Shown here in pieces: positions 11,339-23,917 of a DNA stretch of 64,000 nt. Every line of letters starts with the position of its first letter. The stretch's first letter is position 1. Under the pieces are notes generated by a model. The model had not been told where the DNA came from, did no database searches, and saw only the letters and a list, made by a program, of their open reading frames with translations. Position numbers and translations under genes: made by a program. This DNA is from Actinernus sp. WN-2022 (Eukaryota; Cnidaria; Anthozoa; Actiniaria; Actinernidae): assembly GCA_030867875.1 (NCBI GenBank), contig JAOWCC010000091.1, positions 682,001 through 746,000 of the forward strand, written 5' to 3'.

Positions 11339-13361
11339 TAGGCCTAGATACATTAATCCCGAAAAATGGTCTAAAAATCTTTCCGGATATTCCCCCAAAA
11401 ATGTCTAAAAATCCCGATTTTTTCTCTAAAAATCCCGATTTTTTCCCCTAAAAATCTCGATTAATCCAGAAAAATGGTCTAAAAAATTTTCCGCATATTC
11501 TCTATAAATGTCTAAGAATCACGATTTATCCTTAAAAATTAAACAATTTGTTGTATATATTGTGTTTCTTTATTCTATTTGTATAAATGCACAATTTATC
11601 ATTAATTTTGTCATCGAAAGAAATAACATTACCCGATTACCGTTACACGATTCTCGCATTCACGTGTAAGTGACAAGCTTCGTTACATTTTTTACAAACT
11701 AACTTCTGATAATAACTGGTTACTGATGTGACACCTAACTTAACTTGTGTCCAATCCAATGTGTCCGTACTATACTACCGTACCCTGTGTGACGTTTCGT
11801 GTGGCTTATGGAAGGACAAATCTGTAAATAGCTCGCCAGAGAAAACTCAAGCAAATATGTATCAAGCAAATATGTATCAAGCAAATAATATTGATGTTAC
11901 AACTGTAAATTGGTTCACCGTCCCAAAAGTTAACGATTATTAACCCTGAGCATCAAGGCCGCCTCGATGTAGTCTTCTAGTGCATCGTGCTGTTGATCGC
12001 CAAACATCGTGGCCAGCAGGGAAAAGACTCTCTCGGCAGCGGCTGTATGAGAACGATTCGTTGGACTGCAGCAGACCATGCCAGGAGCTCTTGAACTTGT
12101 ACCTTCCACCATGGCCACATGTCTACCAGAGGGTCAAAATCATCGGGAATGTCTGCGGCCTTGACAAGATACATTGGAAGCTCTCTCCTTAACGACTGGA
12201 TCTGGTTGTTGTCTACGAACGGTATTTCGCCTAGCTGATCGATATCTGCAGCGTTAGGTCGAGACACCTTCACATACTTAGGGTTGAATAGACGTGCTGC
12301 CTTGAAGACCCGGACGGATCTTGCCACCACCGGATCATTCACCAACGTCTGGGAGTAGTATGCAAAGGCTGGCACAAGGCACTCTCCCACGGCATACTGG
12401 TACCATCTCCTTTGGTCAGCCACATTCAGGGGAAACATCTCTTGAAGAGTGTTTGTGATAGTAGGGAAGTTCTGTACGTGAATAAACGCACCTAGCTCCT
12501 CCAGCTTCTCGAATGCAATTAAAACTAGAGCACCGTCTCACTCTAGGGTATAGGTCGCTTGAACGAACCTTTCAAGCTCCACAAGAGCAGCAAACTCAAC
12601 CCTCAGCTTAACTGGATTTTGGCGCAGTGCTTCAGATAGCTTCTGTCGGGATGCTTTTGCAAACTCCTCGTCATGGGAAAGAAATGCAGGGATGTGCGCC
12701 CACTCCTCGAATACAACCTTCGCACATTCCCAAAGACTCCACCATCGAGTCGAGTTGTAGCGCGGCATGATTTTCCCGGTTAGGTTCTTCCACACTCTCC
12801 TTCCCTTCATACTTGTTGTGAAGATAATATTCCATGATGACATGAATGGTGTCAAAGCTGGAGTGACTGACTTCACACCCACTCGGTCTAGGAAGTGGGA
12901 GATACAGCCAACATCAAGCATGCTTGGGTATAAAATGGACACTGTCCTGAGGGCCTTGGTGTTCACAGGAGCTCTATCTCGCATTGCAGCGAGCAGTTGA
13001 CTCTGGAGGACATCTAGTTTCCTGTGCAGCACCTCGATGATGTTTCGTGCCAGCTCATCTCCATTAACGGAATTCTGGGTGAGCTGGAAACGAACAAGCC
13101 TGGATTGCACTTCCCAATCATTGACAAATCTCACAAGGCCCACCAGTGCCTCGCCATCTCTGGTCGTGCCGTTAAAGATTATGCTGATATCTTTTCCCTT
13201 TATCTCTCTTTCCAAGCACTTGTATTCTTCTTCTAGTACAAAGGGGATTAGCTGCCGCATATTCGAGGATGATGAGAGACTCATTCCTGCTTCTTCGAAT
13301 ATTTCTCTAAAAAACTCAAGGCGATTCAGAGGTGTGCCACTTTTTAGAAAAGCCTGTACAA

Positions 13362-13634
13362 CTTTCAGATTCAGATTTCTTTATTAAACACTATTTAAAG
13401 TACATGTATGCACAGAAATTAAGTAAAGATTACTATTATAAAATGACTAGTTTGATTATATAAGTTAATGTATAGAGGAAGAGTGTGCAGTGGTTAAAGG
13501 AGCTAAGCTTTCGAGTTAACCACTGCCACATAGGAAGTAAAGACTAAGTCCAAATTAAATTATATAATACAATATATGTAAAAACTGTGTAAATACAGGC
13601 TGGAATGATAATTAAATACTGTATGTCATCTTTG
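13362..13634 (-). mobile_element. SINE-like / LINE-tail insertion inside the hAT transposase
   Basis: A ~270-bp non-coding block interrupts the transposase frame between FSFNQR and VVQAFL. Read on the minus strand it ends in AATAAAGAAATCTGAATCTGAA-type sequence, a 3' tail common in LINE/SINE elements. Its core contains a hairpin, GCAGTGGTTAA...TTAACCACTGC (about 13489-13528). A diverged relative with the same core lies at about 54895-55190. Confidence 0.65.
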
Positions 13635-14029
13635 GTTAAAGCTGAATACTCTTGTTGGTGTAGGTAGAGTCTCGCCCTTAGGATGGTGTTCCTGGTCATA
13701 GTTGTGCAGTGCTTGGGCAATGTCCTCTTCTCGCTTGCCGAGTGACTTCAACTTTTCCTTGTTAAGTTCGTGTTTCTTGCTCTTTGCATGAGCGTTCAGG
13801 TTGGACTTTTTTACACTCAATACTTCCTTGCAAGCATCACAATAGATGCCATTCCCTCTTACCAGAAAGTTTTCCCCTTCAAACTCTTCAACGCGTTGTT
13901 TTGCAGAGATCTTTGGCTCGTAGTCAGTCTGTTTCACGCCTTTGGAGCCTCGTCGATTTCCACCTTGATTCGTTGCTATTTTTCTTTTTCTGGCTAGATC
14001 ACTACTTCTAGGAGCTCCTAAAACATCTA

Positions 14030-14911
14030 ATATTATTATTATTATTATTATTATAATTTGTATTGCGCCCTTTCGCATAAAATGATCAAAAGCGCATTAC
14101 ATTACAATTACTACAAAAGGAATAATAAAAATTAAGAAAGAAAAAAGAAAAAAAAAAAGAAAAAGAAAATAATAATAATAAAAATTAATAAAAAAAATAC
14201 AACTTAATTAAATACATTAAAATATCTCAATTAAAATTATTATAAAAAGACTATAAATTAAAAGCTAATTTAAAAAGATGCGTTTTAAGTGAAGATTTAA
14301 AAAGACTACGCGACTGAATATTGCGCAGATATTGTGGTAGAGCGTTCCATAGAGTCGGAGCCGCCACGCTAAAAGATCTATCACCGAATGAACGCAAAAG
14401 CCTCCCACTATGGATCTTCAGTAGAACACCATTATTTGAGCGTAATTGATAGCGCGGCTGTTTCTTAATCGTAATAAGGTCTCTAATGTACTTTGGAGAT
14501 TGGCCAGCTAATGCTTTAAAAGTAATTAAAATAATCTTAAACTGAATACGGAATCTAACGGGTAACCAGTGAAGTTCATAGAGAACAGGTGTAATATGAT
14601 CATATCGAGAAGTAGAAGTGATAAGCCTGGCAGCAGCGTTCTGTACCCTTTGTAGTTTGGACAGTTCAGTGTTTGGTAAACCATATAGTAAACTATTACA
14701 ATAGTCCAGCCTACTGGTAATAAAAGCATGAACTAATGTAGTAAGACTATCCTGACAGAGGTACTTGCTAATACGTCTAATATTATGAAGATAAAAGAAT
14801 GAGGCACCACAAGACTTAGTGATTTGGGTGGACATTGTTAAATGCGAATCGAACCACGACCCTAGGTTTCTGACAACAGGCGAAGGGTCGTAATAATGAT
14901 TGAACTTCTCC
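14030..14911 (-). mobile_element. 5'-truncated L2-type LINE fragment inside the hAT element
   Basis: The frame 14251-14913 encodes the C-terminal region of an L2-type reverse transcriptase (VRNLGSWFDSHLTM, LVHAFITSRLDYCNSLLYGL, LQRVQNAAARLI, LHWLPVRFRIQFK, SFSVAAPTLWNALP). Downstream is an AT-rich 3' UTR with TGCGAAAGGGCGCAATAC and a (TAT/ATT)n tail ending at 14030. It sits between codons of the hAT transposase, so it entered after the hAT element. No clear target duplication. Confidence 0.88.
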
Positions 14912-15281
14912 ATTCCTTTCTTCGTTTAAAGCCTCGCTGTCTGGATCATTAGCAATGGCGATTGCTTCGGCCATTTTGAGCTAGCAATGTATCCAGGCCT
15001 TGCAGTGAAGCAGCAAAGCATTCTGGGAATATGGGATTAACCGCTGACCGGTAATATTTGTAGGAAAGTGACTCAATAGTGCAAACGGGGTTTGTGACTT
15101 GTGAGATTGGCACTGGCGATCAATTAAGTTGAAAAGTGGCAGTATTTCCTCGGAATTTTAGCTTAATACCTCAAAAAAATTCTAAAAATCCTAACATTTT
15201 CTAAAAATCTTTTGTTTTCTAAAAATCTTTTTCTCCTCTAAAAATCCTTTTAAAAAATCCGGATTAATGTATCTAGGCCTA

Positions 15282-15289
15282 TACTAACA
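15282..15289. repeat. hAT target-site duplication, right copy
   Basis: TACTAACA, identical to 11331-11338. Confidence 0.93.
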
Positions 15290-15871
15290 GCAATACTTGA
15301 TTGATTAATTGGAATGCAATCTATCGGATATTTAATCTATCGGCGCCAACTAGCTGTCACGTATGGTGGTCGATCATAGCTGCACTTGTCACAGTCCCGC
15401 TCAATACAATAAATGATTATACTTGCTCAATAGTTGTGTATGTTTACAATTTAGTGGATATTGCCAACACCTGAAACGAAATTTGCCGAAAGGATAGACA
15501 AGTAACTGCTATGAAAAAGACTTTGTACGTTGATATCGTCATGCATGTTTCTCAGTTGCACGTGGCTTTTCTCGGACTACATTTTGGTTTGATAGGCCAT
15601 AATGATTTCGATGACAGATAGCTGAGATTTAAAGGAATATTAAAGTCAACGAAGCTGACCATTGCTTTGTTTTTATCATGCCGACTTTGAGATATGCTAG
15701 GGAAACAAAACCTGCAATCGAGGCAAGGTTGTGAGGGTGTGCAATAATGGTTTCCAAGAGCGGCTTTCGTAATTTTGTGAGAAGAAATAATGTCGAGAGG
15801 TCAATACGTGTAAGGGATTAATTATTTCTCCTTTGGTTTGAAATCACATCTTACGTTATTTAAAACAGACA
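15290..15871. other. No feature recognised
   Basis: I see no ORF, repeat end or RNA gene here. Confidence 0.5.
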
Positions 15872-16335
15872 AAAATCGTGAGACTCACGGAATCGTGATA
15901 TCGATAGTAGGCGGATCTGCCGCGCGCTGGTACTCTAACACTGATAAGATCTGCTGGTCGTCGTGAGGTCGATTATCGGTTCAAACGCGACCTCACGGAC
16001 CTCATGCTCAATTCCAACTAGAACTGTCGACCGTACTCTCTCTAAACATGTCTAAAGCATTTTGATTGATTTCATGCTCTTTGGTACATAAGAACAATAA
16101 TTAATGAAAACGTCAGGTCCCTTACTGAAAATCGTGAGATAACGTGAGAAACGGACATAAATCGTAATTGGCTAATCTGCCGGTATGTACTCTAACCCTG
16201 ATAAGGTTCTCTCTGATCGATTCGGTTGGTTCAGCTTTTCATGCGAGCTGCCCGACCTCAATTCCAACTGTCGATCGTACTCTCTCTAAAGCATTTTGAT
16301 TTATTTCATGCTCTTTGGTACAAAAGAACAATAAT
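15872..16335. repeat. Diverged tandem duplication, period ~256 bp
   Basis: About 15872-16104 and 16128-16335 share long blocks: CTGATAAG(A/G)T, CAATTCCAACT, GTACTCTCTCTAAA, GCATTTTGATT and TTTCATGCTCTTTGGTACA. The copies differ by several indels. Non-coding. Confidence 0.75.
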
Positions 16336-16811
16336 GAATGCAAGCATGGTTTTTTTATACGTGCACGGTTAATTAAAACGTGTATTTTTGTTATACGCGC
16401 ATGAGTTTTATATAGGTCTTAGTTTTATAGATACCCCACTTTTGTTAACTTATTATTTATTCACGTTGCGTTTTGCTTTCAATGCAATAGACCTCTATTG
16501 TAACACTGAGTTATATGTCGACATCCGGACGACGAAGCATGTGTCGGTCTACAGCGAAGAGGAGAGATTTACTTATTCATCATCGGAACACGGCGAATTT
16601 ACAAAACTGTATTTCTATTTCAACAATTTCGCCATTTTTGCATACTAATGAGTTAAGGACTACCAGGACAATGGCCAACTCCTACCTATCCCTGTGAGAA
16701 TAACTTCGTGCCTGACAGAGAATTCAATTGCCTACCATACCAGAAACTCGATGAACCTTATCAATATAAATACCGAAAACCAAATCTCAAAGTTCACGGT
16801 TTGCTACATGG

Positions 16812-16862
16812 AACGCTCACTCGTTAAAGACTCTATGTCGACCGGCATCCATTGCGGGCGTT
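16812..16862 (-). repeat. Short match to the 5' part of the 20.6-kb LINE, opposite strand
   Basis: Read on the minus strand, about 41 bases (GCCGGTCGACATAGAGTCTT in the centre) match 20577-20617 closely and then diverge. It is probably a dead fragment of the same LINE family or of sequence captured with it. The rest of 16336-17611 shows only short unsupported frames. Confidence 0.5.
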
Positions 16863-17611
16863 TGTTTTTGTTTTGATTCAAGAATGCGACCTGGCGTTCC
16901 TCGCTAGCCTTCGTGACGGCCATCTTGATCTCACAAGACATCGGAAGACGAATTGCAGAGGATTAATGTTTATGGTGAGTTTTAAGTTTCTATGAAACGC
17001 CAACAAGTCAATAGACAATACGATCGGTATTTATCTGTGTTTCTTTCAATTCAATTTTACTGAAGGTTGCCGGCGAAGCCGAAGTTCTACACGAAGACAG
17101 AGCCGATATTTGCAGTTCAACTTATACTTGTATTATTTCTATATATAAAAAAAAAGGAAAGATGGCCAAACACGTGGCTGCCCTTGTAGCACGGCTGACT
17201 TAGAATGTATGGCGAATCGGTATAAGTGTGGTACATCGAGAAAGCCATGTGCAACTGAAGGTATGAACAGCTGAAAAGAAAGTCAAAAGTTTGTGCAATC
17301 AACAAAACACCCGACTAAATATTTTTATCACAGCCAAAGTAAAGACAAAAATAAAAAGGTGTAAAACATGTTTTTGTATTACGAACATTATTTCAGAATT
17401 AAAAACAGTTCCTCAAGGAAGTGCGCAAATTATGTAAGTGTACCAGACTGTTCACTAGTGAGAACACCAAACAGGAAATAGCTAGTGTATTAAAGTACAC
17501 GATTTATATTTTTCAGAAGGATTTTAGTATAATCTCTCCACATTTCTTTTTATAAAGATTTCTTTAACGATTTAGCACGACGACAGAGTTGAAATTATTG
17601 TAAAACTCCAG

Positions 17612-18006
17612 GGGGGGGGGGGGGGGGGTACTCCCTTATGTGGCCTAAACAGGGACGTGCGCTGGACAGGGTACGGTTTTGGCCTCTGTCCTGAACAGGG
17701 TATACAATTTCATGAGTCTGTCCTACCTGTCCCTAACCAGGGTATTGATTGCACGATTATCCTCATCTCACCGGTCTTTAACAAGTCATCAGTGACTCCA
17801 CAAGATCATTGTCACCCAATCATTGCAATTGCCAATAAAACACAATTGTGTAAAACAAGACAGTCTGTATTTTGTCATTTGTCCTACACAGGGTCCTAAA
17901 CTAGAGGGTGTTGTGCTACACAGGGTAGGTATTTAGAGTTTTTCTGTCCTAAACAGGGTCAGGGTTTCAACCCTATACCCAAACATGGGTCCAGTACCCC
18001 CCGGGG
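17612..18006. repeat. MITE-like repeat with G-run / C-run ends
   Basis: It begins with a run of about 18 G followed by TACTCCC and ends with AGTACCCCCCGGGG, so the tips are loosely inverted. Inside, the motif (C)AGGGTA or CAGGG with CTGTCC recurs many times (ACAGGGACG, ACAGGGTACG, CCAGGGTATTG, CACAGGGTAGG). No coding function. Confidence 0.65.
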
Positions 18007-19984
18007 TAAAACTGTCGAACAATGGCTGTGGGAGCTTAGATTTTACAATCTTCACGAGTCACAAATCCAGGCCCAGAACCCGGAATTCCAGGAACGTTGT
18101 GCCTTGCTCCTGAGAATAAAATTTAATGTTACAGACGAAGGGAATGCATCACTTCATACGCCCTGGACGAAGCCTAACATGTCTAAACAGACATGTTCTC
18201 GAAATTGCCATTCGCTGTAGGTGAAATTAGGGTGGATCTTCTAGACATTTCAATGGTCAGCTACTGCAAGACAGCCTAGACAGTTTGTTTTGTGGGAGCA
18301 TGGCTATTTGGGGAAAGGAACAGTTATTCCTTCTTGTGCCATAAAAAACATCCATCAACAGATCCCTCCCCAGACAATGTCTATATAGCCTTGAGATCTG
18401 ATTAGATGGGATGCTTGTTGAAAAATTCCAAAGGAACCAATACCATAAAGGTACTGTTGGCATTTCAAATTAAACACCCAAAATATGCATTTTTACCCCA
18501 AAAGGTATGAGCATCGCCATCAGCTAGATATAGGGAGTCACCCCCAGGAGAGTCCCCGTCGTCCGTTGTTGGAGGACACTTTGTATAAATACAATAGTTA
18601 TTCATCTTTCCTGGAACAACTCATATTTTCCAAAAACATTGTCCCATGGAAGATAAGAAAGCTATTGTGCATATGCAAAGTGCCCTCCAAGAATTGAAAA
18701 ATATTGGGTTGAGAAAGTGGTGAATCTTTATTGTTCAAATAAAATAACAATTCCTTTGATCTCATTGGACAAAGATGACCAGACACATGACTAGACAATA
18801 TGAGAGCATAGTGGAAAGTGCCCAGCTAGCACTATTGCAAAAAAAAACACAGAGTAATAACAACAATAGAGTTTCTGTTGTGGGCCTATAGTGCAATATT
18901 CATTTACCTGACATATATTAGTTGTTAGAAATCAATTGTGCTCTATCAGCAATGCTGCAATCTAATTGGCTAAGCTACTCACTACAACACTTGTGTGGTA
19001 TATACTAAAAACATTATTCAACACAGATCCAGTGACAATTGGTGGATATTTACCTCCCTGTGAAGTAACATGGCAAGTTACAGTGTCACAACTTCAACAT
19101 GGGCCACCACATTGTCAAATTTGATTGGCTTGGAAGCTACTGATGTCTAGGCCTTTAAATATTATTGGCTTGGGGACTACCAAAGTCTGGATCATTTGTT
19201 ATAAACTTGTGCTGTGACTGGTTGGTTAGTGTCGGGTGGTTCTGTTAGAAGTAGTCACACTGTAAATATCCACTACTAGTCACAGACACTGTAAGGGATA
19301 TTTATTTAATTATTTCTTAGCCCTAAATCTGCTGCAATATTAAGTAATCAAATAAATCAATTATGGGCTTTCTCGTAAAGCAATAGTTGGAGCCAGATGT
19401 CTTGGATGTTGTTGTGGCAGAGGCACTACCTTTAAAATTATGTGCTGTAATATAAGGGATAAGTGTTTTTGAGGAATAATTCTCAAGTTGTGATTCTAAT
19501 TGTCACCACAGAGCTAAGGCTTATGATTTGAGAAATAGGATTTTAGTGTGAAACCCTGATCCTTGGGCCTATGTAGCTACAATGTATTACAAGGTTACTC
19601 TTGTAATTTTGAGAATGCATTCAAGAAAAAATGAAATTCCCTACCCTATAGAAGACTTATTAACCTATCCAAACTTGAAGCTAAATACTGAAGAACTTCA
19701 AGAATGCTAAAGGTACAAGTACAATAGTTTATTAGCATTCCCATATACATACATGGTATTGCCTAATTAATATACAATCACACTGAGATTAGAGAAGTGA
19801 AAAAAATTATACAGTTCTTTGTAAAGATATTTCTCCTCTCAAAAGGAGAATTTAAAAGGAGAATTTACTAAAGGTAAATTGTATAGCCTACGTGTATATC
19901 AGACCAATACGACTGTGAAACCTGCATGCAACTGTACTCACTCATGAAATTACATAATGATAGTGACATGACATGTATAAAGTT
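18007..19984. other. Mostly unannotated non-coding DNA
   Basis: Only short, unsupported frames are seen here, without domains or consistent splice sites. No repeat border could be fixed. Confidence 0.5.
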
Positions 19985-20340
19985 CTTGAGGTAGACTTTG
20001 CTCGTGCTGATCACCTCCAGATCCTGTTGTGCTGATTGGACATGAACTGAAGACAAGACCAATACGTAAAAAAAGATAAGAACATATTTACGTGAGTAGA
20101 GCAGAGAGTGAGAACAGACTACAAACTCAAGTACAGAGCGCAAATAATTTCAAGTATTACTTACTGCAGTAAAACTTGAGCGAATTCACTATCCGCGAGT
20201 CTTGAATAACCCTTCGAGGCTTTCCAATCCCTCCACTGGTCTTGTACCGATTCTCTTAAGTATATCACTTTCAAAGTCACTGGTTTTTTGGGCCGTCCTC
20301 CTCTAACTAGTTGCCGATTTGGTTCGGCCTTGGACGCCAT
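19985..20340 (-). pseudogene. Two-exon gene fragment of unknown function (TE-associated family)
   Basis: Exon 1 is 20165-20340: ATG at 20340, then MASKAEPNRQLVRGGRPKKP, LKVIYLRESVQDQWRDWK and ADSEFAQVLL, ending in a strong donor GTAAGT. Exon 2 starts at 20046 after TTGTCTTCAG and joins in phase to about 19985. The pattern (basic arm, then a W..WK...SDSEFA..LL helix pair) resembles the N-terminus of a multicopy cnidarian protein family I remember as transposon-linked, but I cannot name it. No further exons are seen, so I call a fragment. The 5' side abuts the L2 LINE. Confidence 0.45.
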
Positions 20341-20576
20341 CTAAAAGATGGACGTCTCTAAGTTTAAACTCATGACTCATAACAGGTCTAACAAGAGTAT
20401 AGAACGGAATGATTCTTGCCAAATAACTGAATGTGAAGTTAACTGATTGACTTATACGTCTTTTGAGAGTAATTCTTTCCTAAAAATCGAAATGATTACA
20501 AGGATCAAAGAAGATTACTGAGCGACTACAGCTTTCCACGCTAAAACTCGACTTTCGTATGATACGAAACTCCAAA

Positions 20577-23500
20577 GCGCCCGCATTGCATGCCGGTCGA
20601 CATAGAGTCTTTAAGCAAGAAAGCTGCCTCTATATACGATCTCGTTATTTCTAAGCGTATTGATATTTTATCCCTAACCGAGACTTGGCTTTCTGAGAAT
20701 AGTAACTCTGACTCTACTGTAGCAGAAATACTGAACACTTTACAGGATTTTGAGTTCTTACATCTACCAAGATCTGCCAGGAAGGGGGGTGGAGTTGGGG
20801 TACTTCTACGTAAGGGATTTGGTGTGAAACAACATGAAGTCTCTCCGTTTACATCAATGGAGTACATGGATCTCTCTATCACTACACCTAATAGTAAACT
20901 GATTCGCCTCATCACTGTGTACAGGCCCCTTCCGTCTAAGAAAAACAAACTTACGGTCTCATAATTTTTCGACGAATTCTCTGTACTGCTAGAAGAGCTA
21001 GTAGTTGCTAGTGGGTATCTTATCATCTCTGGTGACTTTAACTTTCACATGGACGACACCAGTGACTGTGATGCAACTCGGTTCACTGATTTGCTGGAAT
21101 CGGCAGGTCTACAACAAAGGGTTGTCGGTGCTACTCACAACCGTGGTCGTACACTAGATCTTGTCATCGACAGGCAGGAAGAATCTTTGCTATGCAGTCC
21201 TTTGGAAATTTCATCTGACGTGCCATCTGATCACGGCGCAGTCGTTTGTACCGTTGATCTGCCAAGACCTCGCTTGAAAAAGAAGATCATTCGTCATCGT
21301 GATCTGCGCCCCATAAATATACAATCATGGCGAGATGACGTCCTGAATTCAACACTGCATGCGTCTACATCTGATGCGTCTACATCTGATGCGACTACAA
21401 CAGACATAAACACCCTAACAGATCAATATAATAGCGTCTTACGTGAGCTCATTGATAAACATGCGCCAGAACGTACACGATCGATCACCCTTCGTCCGAA
21501 TGCGCCGTGGTTTAATGACACTCTAAGAGCTTTAAAGAGGCAAAGACGTCAATGTGAGCGTAAATATCTGTCGACACGCCTCGATTTTCTATTTCAGATA
21601 TACAAAGAGCGTTGTCGCACATATACGGCTGCACTTAACTATGCGAAATCTGACTACTATAAAGCACAGATATCCGGCTCTGACCAGAACCAGTTGTTCC
21701 GTATGATTGAGGGTATGTTTAAGGTTAAACCAGTTCCTCCCTTACCGTCCCACGAGTCCCTACATTCTCTGGCAGAAGATTTCAGTGATTATTTCACCTC
21801 CAAGGTACAGAAACTGAGGGACAATATGTATAAGAACGGGCTACCATCTATGGATATGTCTGTGGCAATAGCTTCTCCTCCGTGTCAAAGTTCATTTAGT
21901 CAATTCACTGCGGTATCTGAGAACTACATCCGCGAAATTGTGGAGCACTCCAAACCCAAATCTTGTACTCTTGATCCAGTACCGACTCAAGTATTGAAAC
22001 AATCTGTTGACGTACTAGCTGGTCCACTAACTAACCTAGTTAACACATCATTGTCATCTGGTGTGTTCCCTTCGTCTCTCAAGAAAGGCGTTATTCGTCC
22101 GTCAATGAAAAAGAAAACTCTTGACCACGACGAGTTCTCGAGCTACCGTCCAATCACGAACGTTGCTTTCCTATCTAAGACTCTTGAACGAGTAGCTGCT
22201 ACTCAGACTATGAACTACCTCATTACAAACGACCTTTTGGCTAAGCTACAGTCTGCGTACAGGCGCTTTCACAGCACTGAAACGGCCCTTCTACGCGTGT
22301 TCAACGACATCTTGTGTGCAATCGATAAACATCATGAAGTGGTTCTGGTACTTCTAGACTTGTCGTCGGCGTTTGACACTATCGACCATGCCGCCCTCTT
22401 AGAAAGACTGCAATATCGATACGGGATAAATGGTACAGTTCTTCAATGGTTTCGCTCCTACCTTCTAGATCGTACCCAGTCGGTCATGGTTAAGGATACT
22501 TTCTCTTCTGATAGAACATTGCGCTATGGTGTCCCACAAGGGTCCGTGCTGGGTCCATGCTGGGTCCACTTTTGTTCTCACTTTTCTTTGCTCCATTGGA
22601 GGATGTGATCACCGCTCATGGATTTTATTGTATGATGTACGCGGACGACACACAACTCTACGTGTCTATCAATTCCCTCCATGATCGTTCTGCAATATTG
22701 TCCAAGCTTGAATTGTGTGTGAAATATATTATTATTTGGTGTACTTCCAATGGCCTTGCGTGTAACCCTAGTAAAACTGAAGTTGTCCATCTTACATCTC
22801 GATATACCACTCAATGTGAACATATTTCGGGAGTAAACGTGGATGGTGTCCTTATTTATCCTAAACTGGCTGCACGCGACCTTGGAGTCACTGTGGTTAG
22901 ACATCTAAAGCTGACTAATCATGTAAACAACATCTGCAAATCTGCCTCCTTGGCTATCAGGAACATTGGTAAGATCAGGAAACATTTAAGCCAAGCTGAC
23001 TGTGAAAGGTTGGTCCATGCATTCATTACGTCAAAACTTGACTCATGCAACAGCATCTTGTTTGGTTTACCAGCAACGGAACTTGACAAGCTCCAGCGTG
23101 TTCAAAACACGGCTGCCAGACTTGTTACCAGGGTGAAGAAATCTGATCACATCTCCCCTGTACTGCACAAACTCCATTGGTTACCGGTCAGAGACAGAAT
23201 TACTTTTAAGCTACTTTTAATTACGTTTAAGGCTCTTCATGGCCAAGCGCCAGTCTACATTAACGAACTCTTGAACCTTTACGAACCTGCCCGTTCTCTT
23301 AGGTCCTCTACACTTAATTTATTATCAGTCCCTAGATCGAACACTAAGACATACGGTGACATATCGTTTTCAGTTGCTGCGGCAAGATTATGGAATTCGC
23401 TACCAGTACATCTAAGATGCACAGACTCTTTAAGCCATTTTAAATCATCACTTAAGACCTTTCTTTTCAGTAGTAGTTAGTTTTTTTATAGTTTATATAT

Positions 23501-23913
23501 ATATTTAATTAGATTAATTAGTCTTTTGTAGAAATAGTTATTTTACTATTGTAAGGGCATCGAGACTTATATATATATGCTCCTAATACGTTTTAAATTT
23601 TTACTTAAGACCTTTATTTTCAGTAGTAGTTAGTTTTTTATATATATAGTAATTAGATTAATTAGTCTTTTGTAGAAATAGTTATTCTACTATTGTAAGA
23701 GCATCGAGACTTATGTATGATGCTCCTAATACGTATTATTATATTTATTAGTACAGCTTATTATTTTCTTTAACATTTAAAATGTTTGGAAATTTATGGG
23801 ACCTTTCCTAGATTGCCCCATAGATAAGCTGCACCCCAATCTTGACCGAAAATTTGTCGTAAAGAGTTGCTGCTTATGTATTTACAATACAATACAATAG
23901 AATAGAATACAAT
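20577..23913 (+). mobile_element. L2-type LINE, nearly complete ORF2, lightly damaged
   Basis: It runs from the start of the endonuclease region through reverse transcriptase and thumb to a 3' UTR ending in an (AATAC)n-like microsatellite (about 23881-23913). The 3' UTR contains an internal duplication of about 145 bp (about 23455-23595 and 23600-23740; shared GTAGAAATAGTTATT and GCATCGAGACTTAT). Only two coding lesions are visible, so insertion is fairly recent. Confidence 0.9.
20590..23480 (+). pseudogene. L2 LINE ORF2: endonuclease + reverse transcriptase, two lesions
   Basis: The endonuclease has DILSLTETWLSE, GGGVGVLLRKG, IISGDFNFHMDD, THNRGRTLDLVI and PSDHGAVVCTV. The reverse transcriptase has SSYRPITNVAFLSKTLER, LVLLDLSSAFDTIDH, GVPQGSVLGP and MYADDTQLY, so the catalytic Asp residues are present. 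The C-terminal part has LVHAFITSKLDSCNSILFGL and SFSVAAARLWNSLP. Lesions: TAA at 20962-20964 inside the endonuclease, and an 11-bp tandem duplication (TGCTGGGTCCA, 22547-22557 and 22558-22568) just after GVPQGSVLGP, which shifts the frame before the YADD box. Without these two changes the ORF would be about 960 residues long, so the copy is otherwise well kept. Confidence 0.9.
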
Positions 23914-23917
23914 ATAC

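Larger units (their letters stand above)
11930..14974 (-). pseudogene. hAT transposase (BED/C2H2-like finger, RNase H core, C-terminal dimerisation)
   Basis: Start ATG at 14974 (MAEAIAIANDPD). After a LINE fragment (14030-14911) the frame resumes (VLGAPRSSDLARKRKI) with a zinc finger at 13850-13780 (CDACKEVLSVKKSNLNAH). After a second insertion it resumes near 13360 (VVQAFLKSGTPLNRLEFF) and runs through the RNase H-like region with PRYNSTRWWSLWE, a block typical of hAT proteins, to a stop at 12538. The frame continues (VADQRRWYQY) and, after a frameshift near 12060, ends with the hAT dimerisation motif AAAERVFSLLATMFGDQQ...LEDYIEAALML and stop at 11930. The enzyme would cut and paste this element; this copy cannot make it. 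Confidence 0.9.
11339..15281 (-). mobile_element. Complete hAT DNA transposon with 8-bp target duplication
   Basis: The ends are TAGGCCTAGATACATTAATC at 11339 and its reverse complement ending at 15281. They are flanked by identical 8-bp duplications TACTAACA (11331-11338 and 15282-15289), which fixes both borders. Length is 3943 bp, including two later insertions. Both subterminal regions carry several CTAAAAATC motifs (about 11370-11500 and 15165-15250), all on the same strand. The minus-strand transposase gene inside is broken. Confidence 0.93.

Noticed and set aside
17612..17629. G run as a possible quadruplex regulatory site
   Set aside because: It is the tip of a common repeat and its length is unreliable in assemblies.
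22578..22904. 108-codon minus-strand frame under the L2 LINE
   Set aside because: Antisense shadow of the reverse transcriptase gene.
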